Below, piece by piece: positions 23,970 to 32,940 of a stretch of 34,894 nt of DNA. The position numbers and the translations under genes are program-made. The DNA comes from Bacteroidaceae bacterium (lineage in GTDB: Bacteria; Bacteroidota; Bacteroidia; Bacteroidales; Bacteroidaceae): the NCBI GenBank assembly GCA_017464815.1, contig JAFTYI010000050.1, positions 1 to 34,894 on the forward strand, written 5' to 3'. The notes under the pieces were generated by a model. The model searched no databases. It had not been told where the DNA came from and worked only from the letters and a program-made list of their open reading frames with translations. Within the stretch, counting starts at the first letter, position 1, and each line of letters starts with the position of its first letter.

Positions 23970-26900
23970 TCAGTTCTTCTTTACCAGTTTCACCGCGTCG
24001 GCGGTAATCATTCTCAGTTCGCTTTCATCCGTCAGGCGCACAATCAGGGTGTCTCCCGTCAATCCGTAGGTGCCTACCAGGTTCCATCCGTCATCGGCTC
24101 TGCGCATGTTCAACTCGGCTTTCTCCTCATATTCGTCGGCTTCAGAGCTGACGATGAAGTTGTAGTAATACTTCTTTCGTCCCCACCGGTTTTCGCGTCT
24201 CAGTTGCTCGGGGCGACGCACGTGGTAGTAGAGTTCGTATCGTCCGGCATGTGGCACGGGTATTTTCCATTGGGCATATTGGTCGCCCTTTCCCGAGCGG
24301 ATGAAGACGGCCGAGCGGATGGATTGTCCGTAGTGGTTCTGGTCGGTGGACGATGTCCATCTGGCCGGTGCGCGCCATTCGTTCACGCCTACGTACTTGA
24401 ACTCCTCTTCTTCGCTATTGCTGTTTATCCATTCACCCAGGTAGCCTGATGGCGGAGGGGTCGACAGGCTGAAGAGATGGGCATCCTCGTTGTCCACCAC
24501 CACCTCTTCTTTGTTCTTCATATACTCCTCCGACAGGCTGTATTCTCCCTCTTCCGTGAGGATATACACCTCCTCCACCCGTTGGTTGCGTGCGTTCACA
24601 AGCACGGGCAGGTTTTTCGAGAAGAGGGTGTTGATGATGAATGTGCCCGGATTCTCTTCCCAGTGTGTCACGATGCGTTTTGTCTCGTGGGGTTTGAAGT
24701 CGACAATCCATTCGACGGGTTTTTCCTCTCCGTTGAATATCTGGTAGTCGGTGTTTCCGTCTTGCGACCAGAATTGCAGTCTCATGTTGATGCTTCCCGC
24801 TTGGTCAGAGAGGTTTGAGATGATGATTTCCGCCTGATAGATTTCCATCGTTTCGGTCTGCATTTTGGTGACGCTGGGTGTGCCAATCATGAACTCGGTC
24901 AGCTCCGTCGGGCGATTCCAATCCTCCAGTTGGTTTCTCAAGTTGGTGTGGCTGATAACTTCCAGTGTGTCCAGCAGTGATTCGAACGACAAATTGCGGA
25001 AAGCATTCCTCTTGACGTGGGCAAACAAGGTGTCTTGGAAGGCCTGCACACCCATGTTGCGTTCAGCGTCCAGGAAGAGTTTCTTGCCCTGTAGTTTGAT
25101 GAGGTTGTTCAGCAGGTCGCGATGCTCTGTCAGGTTCTGTATCTCTTTGAAGGAGTATCTTTGCATCAGCATCAGCGACTTTTCATCGTTGCTGAGGCCA
25201 TTTATGTTTCTCATCCAGTTGTTTCTCTGTTCATTGCCTTGCAACATCAGTTCGACCATGCGGTTGGCCACCGGCCATTCGGTAGAGTAGATGTTGTACC
25301 TGAAGTTGTACATTTGTGGGAAGATGTAGTAAGGGCTCTCCTTTACCGTCACGGTGCTACGTCCCATTTGTCCCGATTGCCAGTCGACGCTGGCATTGGT
25401 GTCCCACATGAAGTAGAGGATGTCGCGGAAGATTTGCATTTCAATCTCGAGGTCGGTCATCGTTTGTCCGCCTCGTCGTCCGCGTCCTCCGCCTCTTCGT
25501 CCGCCTCGTTCACGATCAGCTTTTCGGCGTTCTTTGTGTCCCTTGATGTCGAATCTCCAGTTGTTGTACATCCGCTCGGGCACCAACACCATTTCGGGTT
25601 GCATCTTCTCCTGTGCTCCCGTCCATGCACGCGAGTAGCTGGCAAAGTGTGCCGGAGTCTCCACGATGGAGAATCGGTTGAAGGGGAACTCCATGCCCAC
25701 CAGCTCTTCGTAGTTGAATCTCACGTCGCGGATGATGGAGGGGATGGTGTCGTTGATGAGGGTCAGTTCTTGGGTGAAGAAGTCGTGTCCGTCCAGGTAC
25801 CATGCCGAGTATTGGGTGTTGTCCACCACGGTGGAAATCTCTTTGTAGTTGCCGATAATCAGCGTGAGCGATTGCAACGGATATTCGGGCTTGAAGGATA
25901 CCGTCACTGAGTCGTTGCCCATGCTCCTCTCCCCTTGTGAGAGGACGGTCAGCCCTTCGTTAGGCTTCACGTTCAACCGGAAGCTGGTGAAGTAGCTCTG
26001 TTGCCAGTCGGGATTTTCGTTGCTATAGCACACGCCCGGGCGCGGATACCAATATGACTCGGGCGTCAGCAGGGTGTACTCTTCCGACTGGTAGACGTAG
26101 CGTTTTCCCACGTTGAACGTGCCCATGAATTTCTCCTGTTCGATGAGCAGCTCCTCGGGGATGTCGAGGTAGCAGATGCGCTCGTCGGCCACGCCCTCAT
26201 ATTCGAGGGTGAAGCGCACCGTCTCCTTCTCGGCAATCTCCTGTGGGAAGTCAATCCACAACAGGTGTTTTTTGCGTCTGTAGTCGAGGATTGTTCCATC
26301 CATAGTGGCCGACTTTATTTCGAATCCGGGGTTCAGTGTGAAGGTGAATTGTTTGGCGCTCGTTTTGGCGGGTGTGGCCACTATCTGAGCTTTGATGTGA
26401 AGCACGTCGCCCCTTTGCTCCACCTCCATCAGACACGAGTCCATCTCCATCTTCGGTTCGCTTGCATGGCGGTTGTTCAGGGTCACCATCTCTTGTTGGA
26501 AGTTCTCCTTTTCCAGGTATTTGCCCACGTGGTAGGTGGCACATGCGAGTGCGCCCACCAAGAACACCACCGAGGCTGCCCGCCATGGATAGAGGGCGCG
26601 TGGCGAGTTGGGCAAGCGTCGGAAGAGCGAGATGCTGCACAGGATGAACCCTATTCCTAATAATAAGTAGAGCAGGCGGTGCACTATCAGCGAGGGCAGG
26701 TCGGCAAATCCCGTGATGGTCGACTCCAGCAAGGGGATGTTGAAGCCGATGTAGTCAAACAGGTAGTAGCACTTGTCGCCCACGTAGAAGAGGGTGAGGC
26801 CGATGTATCCGAGCAGGATGACGAATGTCAGCGCCTGGTTCTTCACAATCAGCATCATCAGTGTGCTGAGGCCGATGATGTAGATGAGCGTGGGCACGTT

Positions 26901-27350
26901 CAGTATGAGGAAGTAGACGATGAAGCTCACGGGCGACACGTATTCGGGGATGTTGATGTAGCAGATGGTCAGTGCCACGGCCATCACCACCAGATTCAGC
27001 AACAGAAACACCTGTATGGTGCCCCACATCTTCCCCAGCAGATACTCGGCATTGCTCAAGGGGCGCACGTAGAAGACCTCCGAGGTGTCGAGTTGCTTGT
27101 CGCGTTTCAGGTACTCCGAAGCCAGGAAGATGGAGACGATGGCTTGTGCCACGTTGAAGTAGAGCATCAGGTTGTAAGCAGCCAGCGAGGGGATGCAGCT
27201 CAGTGCATACTTGTGCATTTGGAGGATACCCACCGAGGCACCGCCTATCAGCAGGACTGACAACGTGCTGAACACCTTGAAGAACCAGCTGCGCTTCAAC
27301 AGCTTCGATTCATACTTGGCTACCGATAATATGTTGTTCAAAAAAGTCAT
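23970..27350 (-). CDS. ABC-2 permease with periplasmic M1-like pseudo-peptidase and golvesin-like C-terminus
   Basis: A 1126-residue protein. About seven or eight membrane helices fill residues 1-285. A large periplasmic region then begins with a beta-rich M1-aminopeptidase-like part. Where M1 enzymes carry the HExxH zinc site, this protein has TGAQEKMQPEMVLVPERM and then an Arg/Gly-rich linker (about 609-631); no HExxH occurs anywhere, so peptidase activity is unlikely. Helical repeats follow, and the last 140 residues resemble the golvesin/Xly binding domain (AGRYELYYHVRRP, GTYGLTGDTLIVRLTD, ADAVKLV). It starts 23 bp after the ATPase gene and ends next to the TolC-like gene. It probably forms an ABC exporter with that ATPase and reaches far into the periplasm. 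Confidence 0.82.
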   Translation of the reverse strand: MTFLNNILSVAKYESKLLKRSWFFKVFSTLSVLLIGGASVGILQMHKYALSCIPSLAAYNLMLYFNVAQAIVSIFLASEYLKRDKQLDTSEVFYVRPLSNAEYLLGKMWGTIQVFLLLNLVVMAVALTICYINIPEYVSPVSFIVYFLILNVPTLIYIIGLSTLMMLIVKNQALTFVILLGYIGLTLFYVGDKCYYLFDYIGFNIPLLESTITGFADLPSLIVHRLLYLLLGIGFILCSISLFRRLPNSPRALYPWRAASVVFLVGALACATYHVGKYLEKENFQQEMVTLNNRHASEPKMEMDSCLMEVEQRGDVLHIKAQIVATPAKTSAKQFTFTLNPGFEIKSATMDGTILDYRRKKHLLWIDFPQEIAEKETVRFTLEYEGVADERICYLDIPEELLIEQEKFMGTFNVGKRYVYQSEEYTLLTPESYWYPRPGVCYSNENPDWQQSYFTSFRLNVKPNEGLTVLSQGERSMGNDSVTVSFKPEYPLQSLTLIIGNYKEISTVVDNTQYSAWYLDGHDFFTQELTLINDTIPSIIRDVRFNYEELVGMEFPFNRFSIVETPAHFASYSRAWTGAQEKMQPEMVLVPERMYNNWRFDIKGHKERRKADRERGGRRGGGRGRRGGQTMTDLEIEMQIFRDILYFMWDTNASVDWQSGQMGRSTVTVKESPYYIFPQMYNFRYNIYSTEWPVANRMVELMLQGNEQRNNWMRNINGLSNDEKSLMLMQRYSFKEIQNLTEHRDLLNNLIKLQGKKLFLDAERNMGVQAFQDTLFAHVKRNAFRNLSFESLLDTLEVISHTNLRNQLEDWNRPTELTEFMIGTPSVTKMQTETMEIYQAEIIISNLSDQAGSINMRLQFWSQDGNTDYQIFNGEEKPVEWIVDFKPHETKRIVTHWEENPGTFIINTLFSKNLPVLVNARNQRVEEVYILTEEGEYSLSEEYMKNKEEVVVDNEDAHLFSLSTPPPSGYLGEWINSNSEEEEFKYVGVNEWRAPARWTSSTDQNHYGQSIRSAVFIRSGKGDQYAQWKIPVPHAGRYELYYHVRRPEQLRRENRWGRKKYYYNFIVSSEADEYEEKAELNMRRADDGWNLVGTYGLTGDTLIVRLTDESELRMITADAVKLVKKN

Positions 27351-27373
27351 TTGCTATAATTCTGAATTCTTTT

Positions 27374-28267
27374 TTAGTCGTTCATCCACAGGTCGAGCTT
27401 GCTCTCCATGAAGTACACGTAGGCATGCTCCAGGTTGGGCGGGAAGGCCTCGGCTTCGTAGCCCTTCAGTTCGTCGGCCACCACCTGTATTTCCCAGTTT
27501 CTTCCGCGTGGTATGGTCGAGATGACCGGGTATTCGCGGCTTATCTGCTTGTAGTCGTTGTTGCTCACCGTCAGTCGCCACACCTTTCCTTCGGCCCGTT
27601 TCAGCATCTCTTCGGGCGACCCTCGGAAGGAGACCTCTCCCCTATTGAGCAGCGCCATGTTCACGCATGAGCTGCTGATGTCGCCCACGATGTGTGTCGA
27701 CAGGATGATGGTGATGTCCTTTCCGCTCACCTGTGTCAGCAGGTTGCGGAATCGGATGCGCTCCTCGGGGTCGAGTCCGGTCGTCGGCTCGTCCACGATG
27801 ATTACCTTCGGCTCGTGAATCAGTGCCTGAGCAATGCCCAGTCGGCGTTTCATACCGCCTGACAGCTTCGATGCATACCGTTCGCGCACCTCGTACAATC
27901 CCACCTGCTCCAGCATGTCGGCCACGGCCTGTTTGCGTTTGCGGTTGTCATCCATGCCCGAGAGGCGGGCGGCATAGTCGAGATACTCAATCACCTTGTA
28001 TTTGGCAAAAAATCGGAAGTCCTGTGGCAGGTATCCCAACAGGCGCCTTACCTCGCGGCGCTCTTTCAGCAGGTTGCAACCATACATCTCCACCTCGCCA
28101 CTCGTCGGCTCCATCAGGGCCACCAGGATGCGCATCAGCGTGCTTTTGCCCGCTCCATTGGGGCCAAGCAAGCCAAACATGCCCGAGGGAATCTCCAGAT
28201 TGATGTCCTTCAGTGCATGGTGTCCGTTGGGGTACACCTTATTCAGGTTTTTTATGACAATTGACAT
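27374..28267 (-). CDS. ABC transporter ATP-binding protein (first gene of transport operon)
   Basis: A 297-residue ATPase. Walker A GPNGAGKST at 35-43, Q-loop region GYLPQDF near 78-84, LSGGM at 135-139, Asp159-Glu160 and His192 are all present, so it should hydrolyse ATP. The C-terminal 80 residues form an extra domain ending EHAYVYFMESKL. It matches in kind the tail of the ABC domain fused to the second RND pump (EDAYLCLLKEI), so the two ATPases appear to be paralogues. Here the first strand runs straight into the core (NLNKVYPNGHHALKDINLEI) without an insert. It is the first gene of the seven-gene operon. Confidence 0.93.
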   Translation of the reverse strand: MSIVIKNLNKVYPNGHHALKDINLEIPSGMFGLLGPNGAGKSTLMRILVALMEPTSGEVEMYGCNLLKERREVRRLLGYLPQDFRFFAKYKVIEYLDYAARLSGMDDNRKRKQAVADMLEQVGLYEVRERYASKLSGGMKRRLGIAQALIHEPKVIIVDEPTTGLDPEERIRFRNLLTQVSGKDITIILSTHIVGDISSSCVNMALLNRGEVSFRGSPEEMLKRAEGKVWRLTVSNNDYKQISREYPVISTIPRGRNWEIQVVADELKGYEAEAFPPNLEHAYVYFMESKLDLWMND

Positions 28268-28298
28268 TTTTCAGATATCAGTTTTATCGTTGTGAATT

Positions 28299-28331
28299 GA
28301 AAGATAGGTTCCGTATCACTCGGTTGGGCAA
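28299..28331 (-). promoter_or_regulatory. Candidate promoter of the ABC-RND operon
   Basis: On the minus strand TTG (28329-28331) is followed after 22 bases by TATCTTTC (28299-28306), one base off TAnnTTTG. It lies about 31 bases before the ATG of the first ATPase. A small hairpin (GCGTG-CATA-CACGC, 28334-28347) lies just upstream. The 158-bp gap from fetB shows no strong terminator. Confidence 0.4.
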
Positions 28332-28425
28332 GCGCGTGCATACACGCCTACCTCCCTTGGATGGGAAACCATGATAAAGGTTTATTCCCTTGTGACACTT
28401 TTTTTGTTAAAAATGCTTTAGAGGC

Positions 28426-29214
28426 TCATTCCTTGAACACCTGGCGGATGCATCCGTAGGCGTCGAATGTCTTGCGGGTGCCCAGCCACAGGGTTATCAT
28501 CAGCGAGAGGATGGAGGCCGCCACGGTGATGACGATAATCATCATTTGGTACTTGATGGCCACGTTGGGCGACGAGCCTCCGAGGATTTGCCCGATCATC
28601 GTGCCCGGCAAGGCCACAAGGCCCATCACCGCCATGTTGGCAATGGCGGGGCTGAAGGCTTTGATGATGGCTTCGCGCACAAAGGGGGCGATGGCTTCGA
28701 AGCGCGATGCTCCGTTGCCAAGGAGGTAGTAGTAGAGCTGTCTGTCGCGCATCAGATTGGTGTAGAAGGTGTTCAGGGCAATGACGTTGCTCGAGAGCAT
28801 GTTGCCCATGAGGATGCCGAAAATGGGTATCATGTATTGGGCACCGAAGATGTTGTCGAGTTGCAACACCACCCCCAAGAAGTAGAGCCCCACGAGGATG
28901 GCCGAAGCCAGAAACCCCACGATGAGGGGCAACATGAGGATGCTGCGCTTGAGGCGCGTGCGCGAAAGGGCCGTCTCGGTGGCCACATACACCATGATGA
29001 ACACCCACAGGAAGTTGATCCACGGATTGTCCCACAGGAAAAGGTACTTCAGGTAAATGCCTATAAGAAAAAGTTGCACCACCATGCGGACGGCTCCCAC
29101 GACGGTGGCCTTCACCAGCCCCGTCTTGAACCGGTGAAAGAAGCAGATAGGCACGAGCAGGAGCAACATGCCGATGCCCAATCCCCAATAGCTGATGTCA
29201 ATCGTTGTACCCAT
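28426..29214 (-). CDS. fetB: FetB-like ABC permease (UPF0014 family)
   Basis: A 262-residue membrane protein with about seven helices. Family segments are visible: GAVRMVVQLFLIG near 40-52, PIFGILMGNMLSSNVIALNTF near 130-150, GASRFEAIAPFVREAI near 175-190, and VMGLVALPGTMIGQILGGSSP near 200-220. FetAB in E. coli exports iron and helps resist oxidative stress; the substrate here is not shown. It follows its ATPase partner by 25 bp. Confidence in the family is high, in iron as substrate moderate. Confidence 0.88.
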   Translation of the reverse strand: MGTTIDISYWGLGIGMLLLLVPICFFHRFKTGLVKATVVGAVRMVVQLFLIGIYLKYLFLWDNPWINFLWVFIMVYVATETALSRTRLKRSILMLPLIVGFLASAILVGLYFLGVVLQLDNIFGAQYMIPIFGILMGNMLSSNVIALNTFYTNLMRDRQLYYYLLGNGASRFEAIAPFVREAIIKAFSPAIANMAVMGLVALPGTMIGQILGGSSPNVAIKYQMMIIVITVAASILSLMITLWLGTRKTFDAYGCIRQVFKE

Positions 29215-29239
29215 TTCAAGTGTGTGTGTTTCTTAAATA

Positions 29240-29884
29240 TTATCCCATCACCACCCTTCTGTCGCACCCCTCCATGAAGGCCGTGTCGTGGCTTACGGTC
29301 AAAATGGCTCTGCCTCCATTGCTGAAAGGCAATCGTTGGATGAATTGCAGCACCTTCTGCGTCGAAGCAGGGTCGAGAGCCGAGGTCGGCTCGTCGAGGA
29401 GGATGAGCGGTTTCTCCTGCATGGCGGTGATGGCTAGCAGGATGCGCTGGCGTTGTCCGCCCGAAATCTCGTGCAGGCGCTTGTCCAGCAATCCCTTGTC
29501 CAACCCCAGTGCGTCGAAGTGCTGGAGCAGGGTCTCCTCCGAAAAGCCCGCCCCCCTGTTCACCCTCAGGTCGAAGGGCAGGCCCACCATCTCCCTCACC
29601 CACTCGCAAGGCAGCGAGAGGCCCTGAGGCATCCACGCCACCCGGTGGCGGATGAAGGTGGCCGTGTGGGGAGTCAGCTGGAAGCCATCCACGCTGATGC
29701 TCCCTTGGCAAGGGGTGGCAAACCCCATGACGGCCTTCAGCAACGTGGTTTTCCCACATCCCGAAGAGCCGGTGAGGCAGACGACCTCTCCCCTCTTCAC
29801 ATGCAGGTTCATATCCGTGAAAAGGGTCGTCTGTCCGAATCGTATGCTCAAGTTTTCAATCCGCAGCATGGCCTCTGTTTTCAA
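29240..29884 (-). CDS. fetA: FetA-like ABC ATPase
   Basis: A short, 214-residue ABC ATPase. Walker A GSSGCGKTT is at 39-47, the signature ISGGQ at 140-144, Walker B ends in Asp164-Glu165 (LILLDEPTSALDP), and the switch is His199. The compact size and the adjoining UPF0014-family permease identify the FetAB pair. An internal Met at residue 6 (MLRIENL) is a possible start. It is divergent from the xylanase gene, with a 281-bp intergenic region. Confidence 0.87.
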   Translation of the reverse strand: MKTEAMLRIENLSIRFGQTTLFTDMNLHVKRGEVVCLTGSSGCGKTTLLKAVMGFATPCQGSISVDGFQLTPHTATFIRHRVAWMPQGLSLPCEWVREMVGLPFDLRVNRGAGFSEETLLQHFDALGLDKGLLDKRLHEISGGQRQRILLAITAMQEKPLILLDEPTSALDPASTQKVLQFIQRLPFSNGGRAILTVSHDTAFMEGCDRRVVMG

Positions 29885-30091
29885 AAGTCCGTGCGAAGGT
29901 ACGAATATTTATCCGTATTTCTCCCCTACGAGGAAAAAATTTCTTCCCCACAAGGAAAAAAATCATTTCAGGTAGGGAAACAAAAAATCAATTTAGGCAC
30001 GGATTTACGCAGATTCCCCCTCTCACCCTTCTTTTTTTGTTTCAACTTGTTGCGTTTCTGTTTCTCCACGGAGGAAATGCAGGCAGTGTTG
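29885..30091. other. Divergent spacer between fetA and the xylanase gene
   Basis: The spacer holds two imperfect copies of a C-rich then A-rich block (CCCCTACGAGGAAAAAA at about 29925-29940 and CCCCACAAGGAAAAAAA at about 29953-29969). It also holds a half-copy of the 2921-3010 repeat at 29993-30012. No ORF is supported, and no convincing fetA promoter was found. Confidence 0.45.
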
Positions 30092-30123
30092 TTGGGTAAT
30101 TCGCCTATTCCTTATTATATTTG
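30092..30123 (+). promoter_or_regulatory. Promoter of the xylanase gene
   Basis: TTG at 30092-30094, a 21-base spacer and TATATTTG at 30116-30123 form an exact match to the Bacteroidetes promoter. The start codon follows 43 bases later, after the A-rich stretch usual for these leaders. Confidence 0.65.
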
Positions 30124-30165
30124 CACGCAAATTATACGTAAATCTATAAAAAAACCGTTGAAAAT

Positions 30166-32853
30166 ATGACAAACCTAACACCCAACATCACCCGCTGGCA
30201 GAAGGCCCTTTCGGCCTGCCTGCTCTCGTGTGCCGCCCTGCTCCCAGCCATGGAGGCCAGTGCCCAGTTGTCGACAAACCCCGACAAGTTCTTGGGAAAC
30301 ATCACCACCCGTGGCAGCGTAGAGTCAGGGGGCGAGAAGTACCACACCCTGTGGAATCAGATTACCCCCGAAAACGAGTCGAAGTGGTCCTCCATCGAAG
30401 GCTCGCGCGACCGTTTCAATTGGGGAGGATGCGACAATGCCTACAACTACTCCGTGCAACACGGTTTCCCCTTCAAGTTCCACACCCTCGTGTGGGGCTC
30501 GCAGTACCCCTCGTGGATGGACAACCTCTCGGCCACCGAGCAATACAAGGAGATTGTCGAGTGGATGGACGCCGTCAAGCAGCGCTACCCCGACCTGCCC
30601 ATGATTGACGTGGTGAACGAGGCCGTGCCCGGACATGCACCCGCCCCCTACAAAGCCGCCCTCGGTGGCGACGGAAAGACCGGCTACGACTGGATCATCA
30701 AAGCCTTCGAGATGGCCTACGAACGTTGGCCGGATGCCATCCTTATCTATAACGACTACAACACCTTCCAGTGGCAGAAGAGCCAGTTCATCGACCTGGT
30801 GAAAATCCTGCGCGACGCCGGTGCCCCCGTCGACGCCTACGGATGCCAGTCACACGACCTCACCGACATGAACGTCACCAGCTTCAAATCCGCAATGACC
30901 GAGATTCAGAATGCCCTGAAGATGCCCATGTACAGCACCGAGTACGACATCGGCACCACCGACGACGCCCTCCAGCTCCAGCGCTACAAGGAGCAGATAC
31001 CCTACATGTGGGAGGCCGACTATTGCGCCGGCATCACCCTGTGGGGCTACATCTACGGCGCCACATGGACAACCGACGGCAACTCAGGCATCATCCGAAA
31101 CGGCGCCGACCGACCCGCCATGACCTGGTTGCGCGAATACATGCAGACCGATAAGGCCAAGAATGCCAAGAGCCCCTATCCCGGCATGGTGAAAGAGGCC
31201 TCGGTCTACATCAAGCCCGCCTCAATAGCCGCATCGAAGGACGAGGCCATGCCCATCACCGTGCGTGCAAAGCTGAAGACCAAGACCATCGACCACATCG
31301 ACCTCTACGTGAAGAACAAGTACTATTGCACCCTCACCGAGGCCCCCTATGAGACCACCTACACGCCCACCGTCCTCGGGCGCCACGACCTGAAGGCCAT
31401 CGTCGTTGCCACCGACAGCAGCAAGTACGAGCGCATGGGCGGATTCACCGCCTACAAGCCCCGCACCCCCTACAAGGGCACCATGACCACCCTGCCGGGC
31501 ACCCTCCAAGCCGAGAACTTCGACGATGGAGCTGAAGGAATCGCCTTCCACGACTCCGACACCAAGAACGAGGGAACCACCTCCTACCGCACAGGCACAG
31601 GCGGCGTCGACATCGTCAATGGCAATGGAGGCTACGCCATCGGCTACACCGCCGCAGGCGAATGGCTCGAGTACACCGTCAACGTCACCAAGGCCGGCTA
31701 CTACACCTACGACGCCGTTGTCTCATCCGGGGCCACCAACTCATCCATCAGCCTCTCGTTGCGCAAGGGCGACGACCTCACCCCGCTCACCGAAGTCCTC
31801 CCCGTGCCCTGCGTCACATCCGGCAATTGGGACAACTACCGCACACTCAACGGACGCCTGCTCGTGAAGCTGGAGGCCGGCGAACAAGTCATCCGACTCA
31901 ACATCACCGGCAGCAGTTGCAACGTCGACAAGGTCATCTTCAAGCACCTGATGCTCGACGACGCCATCCAGGTCAACATCACCTCCGACCCCGCGCCCGC
32001 CATCATCAATGAAGTCACCACCCTGCGCGTCGACGCCACCTCGCCCACCAGCACCATCGCCAGCGTGAAGCTCTACGTCGACGACATCCTCCTGAAGACC
32101 CTCACCGAGGCACCCTTCGAAGCCGACTTCAAGCCCACGGCCAAGCGCCTCTACCAGGTGACCGCCGTAGCCACCGATGCCGAGGGATATGAGTCACTCG
32201 TAGCCACCTACGCCCTGCGCGCCAACAACAAGCGCTCGACCTTCAACGGCGTCATCGCCCTGCCGGGCACCATCGAAGCCGAAAACTTCGACAAGGGCGG
32301 CGAAGAGTCCACCTTCCACGACAAGGACGACCTCGACCAAGGCGCCACCGGCTATCGCTCCGATAACGAAGGCCTCGACATCATCACCACCCCCTCGGGC
32401 GGATACGCCGTAGGCAACACCGTGCCCAAGGAGTGGATGGAGTACACCGTCAACGTCACCGACCCGGGACAGTACGCCTACGAGGCCACCGTCTCGTCCA
32501 CCGTGGCAGGTTCAACCTTCAACATCGGACTGGTGAACGCCGACGGCACCATCACCAACCTCTGCAAGGTCACCATCCCCAACACCGGCAGCAAGAACAC
32601 CTACAAGGTAGTCACCGGCAACCTCGGCGCCCACCTCCAGGCAGGCGAGCAAGTCCTCCGCTTCACCATCAACACCGCCTTGGGCAACATCGACAAGGTG
32701 ACGTTGAAGTGCACCCAGAGCACGGGCATCCACGCCCCCACCCTCGGTGGCACATCCGCTGAAGCCCCCCTCTATACCCCCGCCGGTGTACAGGTCGACT
32801 ACAGCTACAAGGGAGTCGTCATCCGTGGAGGCAAAAAGTTCTATCAGAAGTAA
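30166..32853 (+). CDS. Secreted GH10 endo-1,4-beta-xylanase with two CBM6 modules
   Basis: An 895-residue secreted enzyme. A signal peptide ends near residue 34 (ASA-Q). The GH10 barrel spans about 36-335, with acid/base Glu152 in DVVNEA and nucleophile Glu259 in STEYDIG; it cleaves internal bonds of xylan. An Ig-like segment (about 345-435), a first CBM6 (about 440-605, starting at LPGTLQAENFDDG), a second Ig-like segment (about 606-690) and a second CBM6 (about 700-850, LPGTIEAENFDKG) follow. The last 40 residues (YTPAGVQVDYSYKGVVIRGGKK) look like the short C-terminal tail seen on secreted Prevotella/Bacteroides proteins. The acid/base and nucleophile are intact. No SusC/SusD genes are nearby, so it is not in a visible polysaccharide locus. 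Codon use is strongly C-ending. Confidence 0.94.
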   Translation: MTNLTPNITRWQKALSACLLSCAALLPAMEASAQLSTNPDKFLGNITTRGSVESGGEKYHTLWNQITPENESKWSSIEGSRDRFNWGGCDNAYNYSVQHGFPFKFHTLVWGSQYPSWMDNLSATEQYKEIVEWMDAVKQRYPDLPMIDVVNEAVPGHAPAPYKAALGGDGKTGYDWIIKAFEMAYERWPDAILIYNDYNTFQWQKSQFIDLVKILRDAGAPVDAYGCQSHDLTDMNVTSFKSAMTEIQNALKMPMYSTEYDIGTTDDALQLQRYKEQIPYMWEADYCAGITLWGYIYGATWTTDGNSGIIRNGADRPAMTWLREYMQTDKAKNAKSPYPGMVKEASVYIKPASIAASKDEAMPITVRAKLKTKTIDHIDLYVKNKYYCTLTEAPYETTYTPTVLGRHDLKAIVVATDSSKYERMGGFTAYKPRTPYKGTMTTLPGTLQAENFDDGAEGIAFHDSDTKNEGTTSYRTGTGGVDIVNGNGGYAIGYTAAGEWLEYTVNVTKAGYYTYDAVVSSGATNSSISLSLRKGDDLTPLTEVLPVPCVTSGNWDNYRTLNGRLLVKLEAGEQVIRLNITGSSCNVDKVIFKHLMLDDAIQVNITSDPAPAIINEVTTLRVDATSPTSTIASVKLYVDDILLKTLTEAPFEADFKPTAKRLYQVTAVATDAEGYESLVATYALRANNKRSTFNGVIALPGTIEAENFDKGGEESTFHDKDDLDQGATGYRSDNEGLDIITTPSGGYAVGNTVPKEWMEYTVNVTDPGQYAYEATVSSTVAGSTFNIGLVNADGTITNLCKVTIPNTGSKNTYKVVTGNLGAHLQAGEQVLRFTINTALGNIDKVTLKCTQSTGIHAPTLGGTSAEAPLYTPAGVQVDYSYKGVVIRGGKKFYQK

Positions 32854-32898
32854 AAAAAGTCCTCTTCCGATAAGTAACTTACGTTAAATAGATAGAGA

Positions 32899-32940
32899 GA
32901 AAGGAGCAAAGCGAAATCACTCGCTTCGCTCCTTTTCTTT
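32899..32940 (+). terminator. Terminator of the xylanase gene
   Basis: A 14-bp stem with one mismatch (AAGGAGCAAAGCGA at 32901-32914 and its partner at 32921-32934) encloses a 6-base loop and is followed by TTCTTT. It lies about 45 bases after the stop codon. Confidence 0.8.

Noticed and set aside
28268-28425. A riboswitch in the leader of the ABC-RND operon
   Set aside because: Only a 5-bp hairpin is seen, with no conserved aptamer pattern that I recognise. The stretch fits an ordinary promoter region.
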